Source: Verticillium longisporum (taxonomy: Eukaryota; Ascomycota; Sordariomycetes; Glomerellales; Plectosphaerellaceae). From it: a stretch of 64,000 nucleotides of DNA. The position numbers and the translations under genes were made by a program. Of the stretch, positions 1 through 11,444 are shown one piece after another (position 1 is the stretch's first letter; the number at the start of each line of letters is the position of its first letter). The notes below the pieces were generated by a model, which worked only from the letters and a program-made list of their open reading frames with translations, was not told where the DNA came from and made no database searches. Location of the stretch: positions 992,001 through 1,056,000 of the forward strand of contig JAETXT010000012.1 in the NCBI GenBank assembly GCA_019188255.1. The letters are read 5' to 3'.

Positions 1-217
1 ATTCTGCCAATGCCAGCATTTTCTCCTGCCAACGTCGACTTCTCCTGCCGGTACCAGCTGTTAGCCTGTCGACTTTTCCGAGTCTCCATGAAGCCAAGCA
101 GTGCAGTGATGCTGACTCTCGTGACGCTCATCTCTGCATCGCCTGCTGCGCCGACTGGCCATCAGTCACGTCTCCCCCATCTCGCGCCTAGATGACCCAT
201 CGGCTGATCCTCCGGCA
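1..217. other. window edge, 3' flank of the NDUFAF6-like gene
   Basis: No convincing coding signal is seen. The only open frame is short (about 61 codons) and has no recognisable motif. The stretch lies downstream of the minus-strand gene that ends at 218 and probably holds its 3' UTR and terminator. Confidence 0.4.
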
Positions 218-1389
218 CTAAATCTGCTGCTTCATCCCCGCCCGCCAGATGCTCCACGGCAGCTTCCAGCTCGCCCGCACGGCAAACGGGTTGAAATTCA
301 CCTTCTCCAGGTTCGTCAGGTACTCCTGCGGCGGGACGGCCTCCATGAGCACGCTGGAGCTCTGCCGAATGTCGCGCACGGCGTCGCTCTCGCCGGCCGC
401 GTAGACGTGCCCCTCCTCGCCCTCGTGCTCGAACGCGTGCCCGGCCTCCTTGCCGAGCCTGAGATTCTTGAGCATCTCCCGCGCCGTGATGAGGTGGTCG
501 TTGGCCCGCGTCGCCACGGCGAAGATGGCGTCCTGGAACCCCGCGGCCGCGGGTCCCCGCCGGAACACGTCCTCCTCGCGCACGTCGGCCTCGGCGAGCA
601 CGTCCAGCGGCAGCAGCAGCACGGGGTCGCGCCCGCGCCCGACCTGCGCCGCGCTGCCGTCGGGTGCGGCCACGGCCGGCTGCGGCGCCGCGAGCACCGG
701 CACGCCGCGCAGCACGGCCACGATGCCCGCTGCCTTGCCAATGTGGCTCGCGAGGTGGTCGGCGTGCACCGACTGCACCGGCAGCGCCGCGAGCGTCGCG
801 TACATGAGCGTCGCGTACGTGTTCTCGGCGTACTCTTCGAGGCTTGCGAGCGTCGCAAAGGGTCGGTTGTCCATGTGCCGCTCGCGCGTGCGGATGACGC
901 GCTGGATCCAGAACTTCATCTGCGTGGCCGCCGCGCGGGAGCTGCCGCCGCCGCGGGACTGCAGCGATGTGACGGCTTCGTGGAGGAGCACGCATGTCGG
1001 CTCGGCCGGTGGGTTGCCGGCAAAAGTCTTGTCGATGGACTCGCGCCAGAACTGCATGCGCATGGCGCCGATGGTCGGATTTGTGACCACCTCGGGCAGC
1101 CGGACGAGCTCGAGGTTCAAGGTGCGGAGAGCGAGGTAAGCATCGCGGACGTGCGTCGGGAGGGTGCGCTGTATGAGGTGGGCGTCATAATCGCTGTGTC
1201 TGGAAGCGTGATCGTCAGCCTTGGGTGAATTATATGCGAAGCAGACATAGCATCTTACTGGAGCTGCCGTTGGCAGTACTTCCGTGCCTTGTCGACGTCG
1301 GCGGCTGTGACGATGCCGCGGGTCCCTGATCGAACCTGGACAGGTCGGAGCCTCCTCAGGCCATGGCTGAGAAGTTGTGGGCGATTCAT
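218..1389 (-). CDS. Mitochondrial complex I assembly factor, NDUFAF6-like (squalene/phytoene synthase fold)
   Basis: Two exons on the minus strand, 1389-1259 and 1199-218, separated by a 59-nt intron (gtaaga...cttccag); 370 residues. The fold is the isoprenyl-synthase-like squalene/phytoene synthase family, with runs such as RDAYLALRTLNLELVRLPE and PTIGAMRMQFWRESID near the start and LEEYAENTYATLMYATL in the middle. The N-terminus (MNRPQLLSHGLRRLRPVQVR) is Arg-rich and lacks acidic residues, as expected of a mitochondrial presequence. That supports the non-catalytic NDUFAF6 branch, which assists complex I assembly, rather than a cytosolic or ER synthase. The DXXXD metal sites of true synthases are not evident. 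The start was chosen because it opens the presequence immediately before the family region. It is divergent from RAD5 across about 330 bp. Confidence 0.85.
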
Positions 1390-1721
1390 CAGGAGACGGG
1401 TCTCGTTGTGTGATCCATCGCTAAAGGAATAGTCAAGAGAGTTAGACCCTGGGGCAGCCGCGTCTCGACTCGGAAAATCGGGAATGACGTCGCAGGGACG
1501 CTGCTTACCTAAGGACCATCGATGCTGACCATTGTCGAGCTCCCACAGGCGGGAACTGCAGGAAAGAGAGAGAGAGTGAGAGAGCTAAAGTGGAATTGGC
1601 CCAGGAGCACCGTCACGTGCTCACCCGACGCGATCATCAGTCGCGCTTTGGGGTCATTCGCGTCTCCCACCCCCCACGAACTTGCGTGCCCCAGCTGACC
1701 ACACCCGACATCCAGCTCAGC
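1390..1721. promoter_or_regulatory. Shared divergent promoter, NDUFAF6-like / RAD5
   Basis: This 332-bp gap separates two start codons that face away from each other. It contains a short GA-rich run near 1565-1585. Core elements were not identified with confidence; the call rests on gene orientation. Confidence 0.5.
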
Positions 1722-4700
1722 ATGGATCACGAGCCCCCAACGAAGCGGCGGCGCTTCTTTGCGGATCCCGAAGACGATACAGGCAGTCACCTCTCGAGCC
1801 CGGTGCTGCCCACGCCTCCCACCCATCAGAAGACTCGATTCTTTCAGAGCCCGCCTAACGCTGGGTCATCTCAGATCAAGAGCGAAGATGCTCCGGCGTT
1901 CCCTTCCTCGCCGATACCCGCTCGTGGGCCCCTCGTTGAGCAGTCCATCCAAGATGCATCAAATCGGTCTGCCCCTCTCGAGACCAATCGGGAGGAGCCT
2001 GTCGTCTCTTTCGACCAGGAAATGTTTGAGAGCTTCGTCGGCGCCAAGGTGGCGAAGGAGACGATGAACATTATTCGTGAGAACTGCGGCGATGACCTCG
2101 AAAGAGCGGTCAACATGTACTTTGACGGTACCTGGAAGGATTTCAAGAAGAAGAACCCCTCCATCAACGCCTTTGTTCGACCACCACCCGCCGCCATCTC
2201 GTCAACTCCCGAGCCAACGCCCAGAGACTCACCAAAGCCCGCCATCCGCCGCTCCATGCCCGAATCACGATATGTGGGCGCGTTCGGCGTCGAGGGGTGG
2301 GCCACGAGGAGCGGTACAAACCTGCTGCAGCACGGCGACGTGGTCAAGATTGAGCGGAAGAAGATGCAGCTGCCGAAAGCCCCTCGCTCCGCCAAAGGGG
2401 CCGCAGCCGTGCACAAGCTCAGCGCCGCGGCCGTCGCCAAGCGAGATGACACCATTGTGCGGTTCACCACCAGCAGTGGCACGGAGATTGGAAGGCTCGT
2501 CAAGGACACGGCAAGCTGGGTGTCCACCCTGATCGACCAGCGGGCGTGCAAGTTTGAGGGCACAGTCGTCTACGCCCCGGACACGCTGCGGACCAACGAC
2601 ACCATCTTCATCCAGCTGCGGTGCTCGCTTCTCGCTACTACCTTCGACAGCAGGGCGTTTCAGCTGGAGGACAACAACAGGTCGACGGCATTCTTCGACC
2701 AGGGGGAGTCGATGGAGGAAAAGGACCTTCGCATGCGCCAAGTTGCCTTGGTGCGCCTGTTTCAAGAGGTGAACCTCGATCCTGTACAGTCCAATGCCGC
2801 ATCTTCGAAGCAGAAGCGACAGGAACTCTTGCAGGCTGCAGAAATGGAGGAAAAGAAAGAGAAGGAGACGGCAAAGGCCACGGCTACGGCAACCGCAAAG
2901 GACCAAGGCTCGTCACCACAGTCCGACGAAGAGGAGGGCGAAGAGCTTGAGCAGGACCAGCTCGATACCCTGTACAAGAAGGCCCAATCCTTTGATTTCA
3001 ACACACCAGAAGCGGAGCCTGCGGACACGTTTGCCATGAGCCTTCGTCCATACCAGAAACAGGCGCTGCACTGGATGATATCCAAGGAGAAGGACCTCAA
3101 GAGCAACCGCGAGCCAAGCATGCACCCTCTGTGGGAAGAATATGCGTGGCCAACGAAAGACTTTGACGACAAGGATCTGCCCCAGGTCGAGGGACAGCCC
3201 AACTTTTACGTCAACCCTTACTCGGGCGACCTTTCGCTTGTCTTTCCCACACAGGAACAGCATTGCTTGGGTGGCATTCTTGCTGATGAGATGGGCCTCG
3301 GCAAGACGATCCAGATGCTGTCGTTGGTCCATACGCACCGCTCCGAGATCTCTCTCAAGGCCAAGGCTCCTAAGACGAACCTCGAGTCGATAATTGATCT
3401 GCCGCGTCTGACGTCAAGCGCAAACAACGTGCTGCAGGCTCCGTGCACTACGCTGGTCGTGGCTCCCATGTCGCTGCTGGCACAGTGGCAGAGCGAGGCC
3501 GAGAAGGCATCCAAGGAGGGATCTCTGAAGACTCTCATGTACTACGGGGCCGACAAGGCGAACAGCAACCTGCAGGCTCTATGTTGCGAAGCCAGCGCCG
3601 CCTCAGCGCCCGATGTCGTCATCACCAGCTACGGTGTCATCTTGTCAGAGTTCACCCAGCTTGCGAACAAGAAAGGCGACAAGGCGTATCACAATGGCAT
3701 TTTCTCTCTCAACTTTTTCCGCGTGATTCTGGACGAGGGTCACAACATCAAGAACCGCCAGTCCAAGACGGCCAAGGCCTGTTATGAAATTGCGGCCGAG
3801 CATCGATGGGTGTTGACTGGCACGCCCATTGTCAACAGGCTGGAGGACCTGTTCAGTCTCGTGCGTTTCCTACGCGTGGAGCCATGGAACAACTTCTCCT
3901 TCTGGCGAACCTTTATCACGGTTCCCTTCGAGTCGAAGAACTTCATGCGGGCCCTCGACGTTGTTCAGACTGTTCTAGAGCCACTGGTGTTGCGACGGAC
4001 AAAGGACATGAAGACGCCAAACGGCGACCCGTAAGTGCTCAAATAACCATCCTTGACCGACCTTGCTAATGATTTCAGGCTTGTCCCCCTACCGCCGAAG
4101 AAGGTCGAAATCGTCGGTGTCAAGCTCGGCGAGGCGGAGCGCGGCATTTACGACTACATTTTCCTGCGCGCCAAGCAGGCCTTTTCAAAGAATATGGAGG
4201 CAGGCACCGTCATGAAGTCGTTCACCAGCATCTTTGCCCAGATTCTGAGACTGAGGCAGAGCTGCTGCCACCCGATTCTTGTCCGCAACAAGGATGTCGT
4301 CGCAGATGAGGAAGAGGCTGGCGCCGCGGCGGATCTGGCGGCGGGTCTTGCTGATGACATGGATCTCAATGTCCTCATCGAGCACTTCTCTGCAGACACG
4401 TCAGAAACGGAGACAAATCCCAATGCCTTCGGTGCACACGTCCTCGGCCAGATTCGCGATGAAGAAGCGAGCGAGTGCCCGATTTGTTCTGAGGAGCCCA
4501 TGATTGAGCAGACGGTGACCGGGGGCTGTTGGCACTCGGCCTGCAAGAAGTGTCTGTTGGACTATATGAAGCACCAGACAGACCGCCACAAGGTACCGAC
4601 GTGCCCGAATTGCCGAGCCGAGATCAACTACCGCGACCTCTTCGAAGTGGTGCGTGACGACAGCGACCTCGACATGTTCCAGAAGCCCCGGATCGGCCTG

Positions 4701-5312
4701 CAGCGCGTGGGCAAGAACAGCTCGTCCGCCAAGGTGGTCGCGTTGATCAGCGCCCTCCGTGAACTGAGACGCGAGCATCCCCGGATGAAATCGGTCGTGT
4801 TCAGCCAGTTCACCTCGTTTCTGACTCTGATCGAGCCGGCGCTGACCAAGTCGAACATCAAGTTCCTACGGCTCGACGGCACCATGGCGCAGAAGGCCCG
4901 CGCGGCCGTGTTGAACGAGTTTCAAGAAGCCAACCAATTTACTATCTTGCTTCTGAGTCTTCGCGCTGGTGGTGTCGGGCTCAACCTGACGACCGCCAAG
5001 CGCGTGTACATGATGGATCCGTGGTGGAGTTTTGCCATCGAGGCACAGGCCATTGACCGCGTGCATCGCATGGGTCAAGAGGACGAAGTCAAGGTGTATC
5101 GCTTTATTGTCGAGCAAAGTGTGGAGGAGAGGATGCTCAAGGTGCAGGAGCGGAAGAAGTTTTTGTACGTCGTCCGCCTTTTGCTTGCGTTGATTGTAGC
5201 TGACCACCTCACCAGGGCAACGTCTCTCGGCATGATGAGCGACGAAGAGAAGAAGCACCAGCGGATCGAGGACATCAAGGCCCTCCTCGACTACGAAGTC
5301 ACGTCGCATTAA
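1722..5312 (+). CDS. RAD5: DNA repair protein RAD5: HIRAN, SNF2 ATPase and RING E3 ubiquitin ligase
   Basis: Exons 1722-4030, 4079-5164 and 5216-5312; 1163 residues, the usual RAD5/HLTF size. In order: a UBA-like helix stretch around residues 101-143 (ERAVNMYFDGTWKDF); a HIRAN domain from about 183 (YVGAFGVEGWATRSG) to about 305; the SNF2 ATPase with Walker A DEMGLGKT near 522 and DEGH near 670; a RING finger embedded in the ATPase (CPIC at about 902, CPNC at about 946); and the C-terminal helicase lobe (LRAGGVGLNLT, then QAIDRVHRMGQ). RAD5 polyubiquitinates PCNA and reverses stalled forks in error-free damage tolerance. The start at 1722 (MDHEPPTKRRRFF) gives a basic NLS-like N-terminus; an in-frame ATG at 1590 would add 44 unremarkable residues. 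The last intron (51 nt) has no stop and keeps frame if retained. Confidence 0.96.
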
Positions 5313-5847
5313 TCACACTCACGAGCAGAAGACGATTTGGTTTCAAAACCTCGCTTCGAGGTCTGTTGCATTTTTTGGTCCGGAGAAGAAAAGCATGCCC
5401 TAGGTATCATAGGGCCAACGCGCACGGCATGTACAGCATCAGGAGAGGCGTTCCGGTACTCTAGGGGGCCCGCGGCACGCGGCAACATACTGTTAGATAG
5501 CAGGCCACGAGCCAACATGTGCATTTGGGCGCCCGAGTCACTCTGGCCGGTCTGGAGTCCTCCTCCGGCGCATGCGTGACCATCACCTGACCCCTGGCAC
5601 ATGTTGAGTGTCTCGCCCATGGGCGATTGCAGTGAACACCGTCTGTGAATAACAGCAACGCACGACCGCGTTCAACAAGCTGGCAACACCGTTCCTTCCT
5701 TCTCTATCCTAGGACGTCGCCAGACAATTTTTCTTGTTCCCTTTTCAGCTCGTCGCCGACATGCCCCTCTCGCAGCAACGCACTTGACAAGAAGAAACAC
5801 CACCTTGACCGGTATCGAGAAAAGCTCATCGGCGCCACCACCGAGAC
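5313..5847. other. Intergenic, RAD5 to Arg-rich hypothetical gene
   Basis: No gene recognised. The distal part (about 5690-5840) is pyrimidine-rich, as is common just upstream of fungal start codons. Confidence 0.4.
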
Positions 5848-6720
5848 ATGGACACGATCCTACCACTGCTCAAGACGATAGCCCGCAACCGCCAAAAGTC
5901 GACCAAGACGCCCGAGCGGCGTCAGTCCCGCGACAAGTCCCGCGACAAGTCTCGTGGTGACAAGAAGCAGCAGCAGCACAACGGCGAACTCGAGGTCCTT
6001 CTCTTCCTGCTCGCGCACAAGGGCATGGAGTACGCGGCCAAGCGATACCTGGCCTCCGAGCACGGGACCAAGAGGCGCGAGGAAGGCCAGCCGGCTGTTG
6101 ACAGCGACGCGCTCGAACGGCTGGGGCGGGTCATCCTCACCAAGATCATGGGCACGAAGGACGAGGGGCGGACGACGGGAGGGGGGGCGCGTCGCAGACA
6201 TCGGGGAGACGGGAACGACAAGGACAGGAACGACAAGGACAGGAACGACAGGGGGCAACGACGGCACCGGGATGCGTCGTCCGAGTCGCGGTCTCGTCAC
6301 CGACGGCAGTACGGCGGGCACCGTGGCCGAGACGACGGCGGGCAACACGAGAAGCAGCGGCGGAGGCAGCACGAGGGCGATGCGCATCGACGGCAGAGGC
6401 GGCGCGGGCCGGCGCTCGAGATGGAGGAGTTGCGCGCGAGGCTGGAGGACATGTCGGAGGCGCTCATCGGAATGAATGAGAGGCCTGCTGGTCGGCCGGG
6501 GCACGAGGAGTGCGAGTACTACGACCTCTTTGTCGCGGCGTCGACGCCGCTGCAGGATGCTATTGGGGGTGTTCTGGGACAGATGAGGGAGGTTGAGGGG
6601 AGGAAGGGCCGCGGCCGGCGGAGGCACGGCGGCGAGGACAAGGAGAGGCGGAAGAAGGAGGTGCCGGAGCCTGAGGTCAGTCGGGGGCGGACGAGGAGAA
6701 GACAGGAGCATGGCCGGTAG
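5848..6720 (+). CDS. Hypothetical Arg/Lys-rich low-complexity protein
   Basis: Single exon, 290 residues. I do not recognise a family. Residues about 46-70 (ELEVLLFLLAHKGMEYAAKRYL) and about 218-250 (ECEYYDLFVAASTPLQDAIG) look like conserved amphipathic segments. They flank a long hydrophilic tract dominated by Arg, Asp, Gly and His (about 105-195) that contains short tandem repeats (NDKDR units, SRDK units). The tract resembles disordered RNA- or chromatin-associated segments, but no function is claimed. A longer antisense frame covers the same bases and is rejected because it is Pro/Leu/Arg-rich in the way expected of an antisense shadow. Coding status is supported by the intact frame and the non-repetitive ends. 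Confidence 0.55.
   Translation: MDTILPLLKTIARNRQKSTKTPERRQSRDKSRDKSRGDKKQQQHNGELEVLLFLLAHKGMEYAAKRYLASEHGTKRREEGQPAVDSDALERLGRVILTKIMGTKDEGRTTGGGARRRHRGDGNDKDRNDKDRNDRGQRRHRDASSESRSRHRRQYGGHRGRDDGGQHEKQRRRQHEGDAHRRQRRRGPALEMEELRARLEDMSEALIGMNERPAGRPGHEECEYYDLFVAASTPLQDAIGGVLGQMREVEGRKGRGRRRHGGEDKERRKKEVPEPEVSRGRTRRRQEHGR
6213..6252 (+). repeat. In-frame 15-nt tandem repeat encoding NDKDR units
   Basis: The unit ggaacgacaaggaca occurs about 2.7 times inside the Arg-rich hypothetical gene, so copy-number change would preserve frame. Confidence 0.75.
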
Positions 6721-6924
6721 GCTTGGAGAGCTTGATGACCTCGTACCTAGTAATCTACTGGCTATACGATTCCGTGACTCAAAACGTCGAATGAGGGATG
6801 TATAGTCCCCCAGAATGTGAAGGGAACTTGGCGCCTGCAAAGCCTGGTTAGGAGGTCTGTTCCCAAGGTCATATGCTTCTTCTCCGGAAAGTCGGCTTAG
6901 CCTTGGGTTTGATTTACTTCTTAC

Positions 6925-6933
6925 TATATAAAG
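6925..6933 (+). promoter_or_regulatory. TATA box of the decayed GFA gene
   Basis: TATATAAAG lies 78 bp upstream of the ATG at 7011, at a plausible core-promoter distance. Confidence 0.45.
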
Positions 6934-7010
6934 CACTTGATGGCTGCAGCGCACTCAAAGGTCAGCCTGACGTTATCGCAAGCCATTCTGACTCTTCATA
7001 CAACACCATC

Positions 7011-7400
7011 ATGCTGGCACTATACACGGGGGGTTGCCTCTGCGGTACCACCAACCAGCGAATTACAACTGAGCATGGGACAGTCAGTCTCCTGTTTCTG
7101 TGAGTACTGTTTCTGTGAGTACTGCAGAAAGGCACCGGGTGCGCAAATTGTATAGCAAGCCGTCTCTACTCCTCTCAGGAGGAGGTCATATTCAATAAGG
7201 CCCAGCTCGCCAGGTTCTCGACGTTGAGTGTCGAAATCACAGCCGGAGGAGCAGCCATCAATGTCAACGGCCTACATGGCACAAAAAGCGGCGACTCCAA
7301 GCGATTTGTTTATGTCAGACCTGTGGCTGTCCACTTGGAAAACCGCCGAGTCGGCGAAAGGCACACCTCTTTTGTTTGAACATCGCTGCTTGTTGACGGG
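7011..7400 (+). pseudogene. Decayed GFA (glutathione-dependent formaldehyde-activating enzyme/CENP-V) domain gene
   Basis: Pieces of a GFA-family zinc enzyme are present in different frames. The opening YTGGCLCGTT after the ATG at 7011 is the usual first zinc motif. A frameshift follows before CFCEYC...CRKAPGAQIV, then an in-frame TAG near 7153. FNKAQLARFSTLSVEITAGG continues in another frame, and the final CQTCGCPLG zinc motif is shifted again. The order of motifs is that of the family, so this is one gene broken by several indels and a stop rather than several small genes. A 15-nt duplication at 7092-7121 doubles the central Cys motif. The family binds zinc and acts on glutathione adducts; this copy cannot encode a complete domain. 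The 3' limit is approximate. Confidence 0.75.
7092..7121 (+). repeat. 15-nt perfect tandem duplication in the GFA pseudogene
   Basis: The unit ctgtttctgtgagta occurs twice head to tail. Translated, it duplicates the CFCEY part of the zinc motif. Confidence 0.9.
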
Positions 7401-7908
7401 TAAGGCGAGCAGCAGCTGGCCGGCCAGATGGAGCAAACTGATGTGCAAAGGCTTGGCGACATGGACCCAGAGCAAAAGCATCGTCCAAATCGAACATCAT
7501 GAATGGATGCCATACTGGGTTGCTTGAATGGATACCATACTGGATTCCCTAGCAGAGCGAGATGCGAAAGTGCCACAGTGAAAAGCCATGGATCGAATGG
7601 GGCAGTTGTACCGGAGAATGACTAAGCGAGACTCAACACACGCATCAGGCAGGAGCATCCGACAGCTAGCAGTTCCGATTGGTTCGGAAGGCGCAAACAG
7701 TCGCCATGTCCCGAAGCCTCGGAACACAGCTTGACAGGCACTTCATATCCTCAACACGACCCATCTTGATCCCCTCTTCGGACCACCATGATACGCTTCC
7801 CGCACATTCATCGTTCGACCCTCCGAGATCAGCAGAAGGGAATCCCCTCACTCCTTACTGCGGAGCCCCAATCCCTACCGCCGAGACTGAGACCCCGGCC
7901 TACACGCG
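7401..7908. other. Intergenic, GFA pseudogene to Zn2Cys6 gene
   Basis: No gene recognised apart from the short duplication at 7500-7549. The distal part probably holds the promoter of the Zn2Cys6 regulator. Confidence 0.35.
7500..7549 (+). repeat. 25-nt imperfect tandem duplication
   Basis: Two adjacent copies, both containing the shared core catactgg and beginning tgaatggat. They differ at four positions. Confidence 0.8.
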
Positions 7909-10408
7909 ATGGACCCTCCTCGGAAGACAGGCCCCGTCTCCCCTAGTCGCGAACCTCGACCCAAGCGCCTGAAGATTGACGTGGCCTGCGAGACCTGTCG
8001 TGCCAAGAAAGTCAAGTGTGATGGCGTACGGCCCTGTGAGTCATCTTGATGCCCTTTATTTCATCACGAGGCACCTACACCGGATACATCTTCTTTTCGT
8101 CAAGCGGAAGCATGACTGACTGTTGTTAGCTTGCGGCTATTGCTCCAGGAAGCTGAGCCTTCGTCACAACTGCCGTTACAGCAACGACGTGAACTCTGAG
8201 GCAGACCCGAAAAGGAGTACCCCCAGACGCGACAGCCACCTCCTGCAGCCGCCGTCAAGCGGTCCGTACCGTCCAGCCAGGGCCCCGAATGGCAGGGCCT
8301 CAGGGACGCTTTACCTCCCCCCCACCCAGCCGCTGTTAACTCCCAGGGTACCACCCCCGACGAAGCCACCCTCGCAGGGCAATCACTCGCCGACAGGATC
8401 GACCACCCCCGGGAGTCGAGCCGGAGCGGATCCGAGGGAGCCTAGACATCGTCCGCGTCCCGGCCCCGCCACCATCACCACTAGCCCCTCTGTCATTGAC
8501 TCGATGACGGCCGTCGTCGACGAGGGCACCAGCACCCGCGAGTTCTTTGGCAGCAGCAGCGCCGGCTCCTTCACCGCACAGATCAAAAGGGCAATCGACG
8601 CCCGCCTGGGCAAGGCCAACGGCGGGCCCTCTCGTCAAGCCGCGCCGTCTCGCTCTTCCCTCTCCATGATGCCGACCCACTCGGCCGAACACCCGGCCTC
8701 GGACGTGTCCTATGTGTTGCCGCCTCGCCGGCAGGCCGACCACCTCATGGATCTCTACTGGTTCTACGTCGATCCTCTCTACCCGTTCCTCAACAGACAG
8801 CGCTGGAACCAGACGTACAACGCCATCTTTGCCGGTGGCGCCATTGACGCCGATGAGCGCATATTCATGGCCTCGCTCAACGTCATCTTTGCCCTCTCCA
8901 CACAGCTTCTCGAGGCCTCAACGCCGGAACAGAGGGAAGAGCAGAGCTCTGTCTACTTCCAGAGAGCGCAGGCCCTACTGCCGATGAACCCCTGGGATGC
9001 GGGGTCCATCGACCTTGTCCAGTGTTTACTCCTCACGAGCCAGTACCTGCAGAGCACTGATCACCCGCACCAGACCTGGATGGTCGTCGGGTCGGCCATC
9101 CGGACGGCACAGGGCCTCGGCCTGCATCTGCCGGAGACGTCTAGCGATCGGACCGATCTGGGAGAGCGAGAGCTCCCGCGGCGCATTTGGTATGGCTGCG
9201 TGCTGATGGACCGGTAAGTTGCTGTATTTTTGGCCACTTCCCACTCCCTATTACTGACGTCTCGAAAGCATGGTGTCTGTGACCCACGGCCGGCCAGCCA
9301 TGATCTCTGGCCATCTAGCCACCACAGTGCCTCTACCCATGTCTTCTGCTTCGTCTGCCAACGGAACAGAGGCTGCTTTGAGTGGTGGGGCAGTCCATGC
9401 CGCCTTCTTCGTCAAGTCGGTCCAGCTCTACGAGATTATTTATCGGACCATCATTGCCTTCTACGGAGCGACTGTTGGATGCTCCAAAAGCAAAGGGTCC
9501 CAGGGTTCAGACTATGGGGGCTCCGATGGTGACGACGACGACTTTGACAAGGTCGTGCAGCTGGACAGGTCACTAAGCAAGTGGGAGCAGCGTCTGCCAG
9601 TGCACCTGAGGTGGACTTCGCTGGAGGACACGGCCGACGAAGTCTCGCGGCGGCAAACTGTCATTCTGCGCATGCGGTATGTCTGCACCTGCACCTTTGA
9701 CTTGACAGAATGACTTAACAGAATGTTCTGACAATTTCTAGCTTCTTGCATGCTCGAATACTCCTCCTTCGACCCGTCCTGTCACGCTTCTGTCTCGCCC
9801 CGCCGACGCCCGCCATCACATTCGGCCTCACCGATAGCCTCCAAGCACGCGTGGTCGAACAAGGCGCTCTCTTTTGCGTGTCGACTGCCCAGAACATTAT
9901 TGCCGTGCTGCTGGAGCATCAGACCTCGGACAACACCATCGGCCTGCTGCCCGCCTGGTGGTACCGGGTCTACTACGTGTACTCAGCTGCGACGGTGCTG
10001 ATTGCCGCCAAGCTGCGACCTGAGATCTTCCCTGCCGTCGAAATCGGGCGCTCCTGGAGTCAGGCCATGGCGGTGCTCAAGTCGCACGAGCGTTTCGGTC
10101 AGTCGGCACGAAGATGCGTTGCTGCTCTACACATTCTATCATCCAAAATGCTCGAGGCAGCGCCGGGTGCTGCAAACTCGGGCCTGGCCAGCCGGGGGCG
10201 GAGTCTGGGCGAAGGCGAGACGGGCGTGCATCCCGATTTCGACGCTTCTATCCAGCCCATTCCCGACATTCAGCAGCAACTGGTCGACGAGTTCGCACCG
10301 CCAATAGCAGACCTCGGCGAGCTCGATCTAGCCGAGTTCAATTTTGACGTGAATAACCTCTCATGGCTCAACGACATGCACGCCACATGGGAGTTTCTCA
10401 ACGAGTGA
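7909..10408 (+). CDS. Zn2Cys6 transcription factor with fungal-specific TF domain, candidate regulator of the gentisate cluster
   Basis: Exons 7909-8035, 8130-9213, 9269-9676 and 9742-10408; 761 residues. The binuclear zinc cluster is C27-X2-C30-X6-C37-X6-C44-X2-C47-X9-C57, preceded by a basic stretch (PRPKRLKID); the first intron splits the cluster, as is common. The fungal-specific TF domain (PF04082 type) starts near residue 240 (HLMDLYWFYVDPLYPFLNR) and continues through GLGLHLPE and RRIWYGCVLMDR, with the usual second half (SVTHGRPAMISGH). It ends only 48 bp before the convergent FAH-family gene, and the dioxygenase gene follows. Such factors often control adjacent catabolic genes, so regulation of gentisate use is inferred from position only. 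All four splice junctions restore continuous frame. Confidence 0.88.
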
Positions 10409-10456
10409 GCCAAGGGAACAAAGGCAAAAAATCAATGAACGCTTCATGAATGCATT

Positions 10457-11444
10457 TTACTCAAAGACCATCTTATTCCTGACGCTGCCGAGGCCGCTAA
10501 TGGTCACCTCGACGACATCCCCGTCATTCAGGTACCTGGGCTCCTTCATGCCCATGGCCACGCCAGACCGCGTGCCCGTCAGCACGACGGTGCCGACCTC
10601 GAGCGTCGTGCCCTGGCTGAGAAACTCGACAATGGCCTCGACGCCGAACAGCAGGTCGTCGGTGCCCTCGTTCTGGCGCTCCTCGCCGTTGACAAGCGTG
10701 CGCAAGCGCAGAGCCGAGGCGTCGCCGACGACGGATGGAGACACGAGCATGGGACTCAGCGGCGCAAATTTGTCGAAGCCCTTGCTGAAGCACCACTGCG
10801 GGACGCCGCCGGCCTTTTTGGGGTCGCGCTGCCAGGCGCGCGCTGACACGTCGTTGCAGGCGAGGTAGCCAGCGATGTGTGTGAGGGCGTCCTTCTTGGC
10901 GATGTTCTTGCCTGACTTGCCGATGACGAAGGCCTTTTGGGGTCAGACTTTTTGAAGGAAAAAAAGGTTATGGTGTCAGTGGTTTAGACTTACGAGCTCG
11001 CCCTCGTAGTCGACAGTGCCATCCTGAGCGACCTTCGGAATGGGCACATCCTCGTTGTGCCCCGCCACGCACGTTGCGGGCTTGATGAAGAGAGAGGGAA
11101 AGGGGGGTGGTGTGCGGCCGCCCTCTTTGACTAAATACACGTGAGATGATGTTCGATCAAATTATGATGCAAGTCTTACTGTGCTTGATGTAGTTGAGGC
11201 CGATGCAGCGAATGATGGGCACGTCTGACGGGCGCAGAATGTCGCGGACCTCCTTGACGTGCACCTTTTCGCCCCTCGTGAGGCTGGAAACCGGACTTGT
11301 GCCCTTGAACTCTACAGCCCAGAGGTCATTGGAGGCGGCGCGGGCGGCAAAGTCTTTCTCGTCGGTGACTTGGGGCTCACCAAACGTCTCGTTGCCGTTG
11401 TCGTCGACGAAACGGATGAGACGGGACCAAGGAGCGTCAGACAT
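10457..11444 (-). CDS. Fumarylacetoacetate hydrolase family protein, probable fumarylpyruvate/maleylpyruvate hydrolase
   Basis: Minus-strand exons 11444-11180, 11130-10994 and 10933-10457; 292 residues, normal for single-domain FAH enzymes. Family landmarks are CIGLNYIKH, FIKPATCVAGHNE, DYEGELAFVIGK (metal-binding acidic residues), ACNDVSARAWQ, and the C-terminal DLLFGVEAIVEFLSQGTTL...GDVVEVTISGLG. These enzymes cleave C-C bonds in acylpyruvates using Mg or Mn. Beside a gentisate 1,2-dioxygenase the natural substrate is fumarylpyruvate (after isomerisation) or maleylpyruvate, yielding pyruvate plus fumarate or maleate. That assignment is contextual; FAHD1-like acylpyruvase activity cannot be excluded. 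It is divergent from the dioxygenase across 453 bp and convergent with the Zn2Cys6 gene. No frame damage is seen. Confidence 0.88.

Noticed and set aside
407..1228. 273-codon plus-strand frame opposite the NDUFAF6-like gene
   Set aside because: It is the antisense of a GC-rich coding exon; the minus-strand product has family motifs and a confirmed splice junction.
5860..6954. 364-codon minus-strand frame opposite the Arg-rich hypothetical gene
   Set aside because: Its Pro/Leu/Arg composition is what the complement of Arg/Glu-rich codons gives; it has no domain, and the plus-strand frame has better non-repetitive ends.
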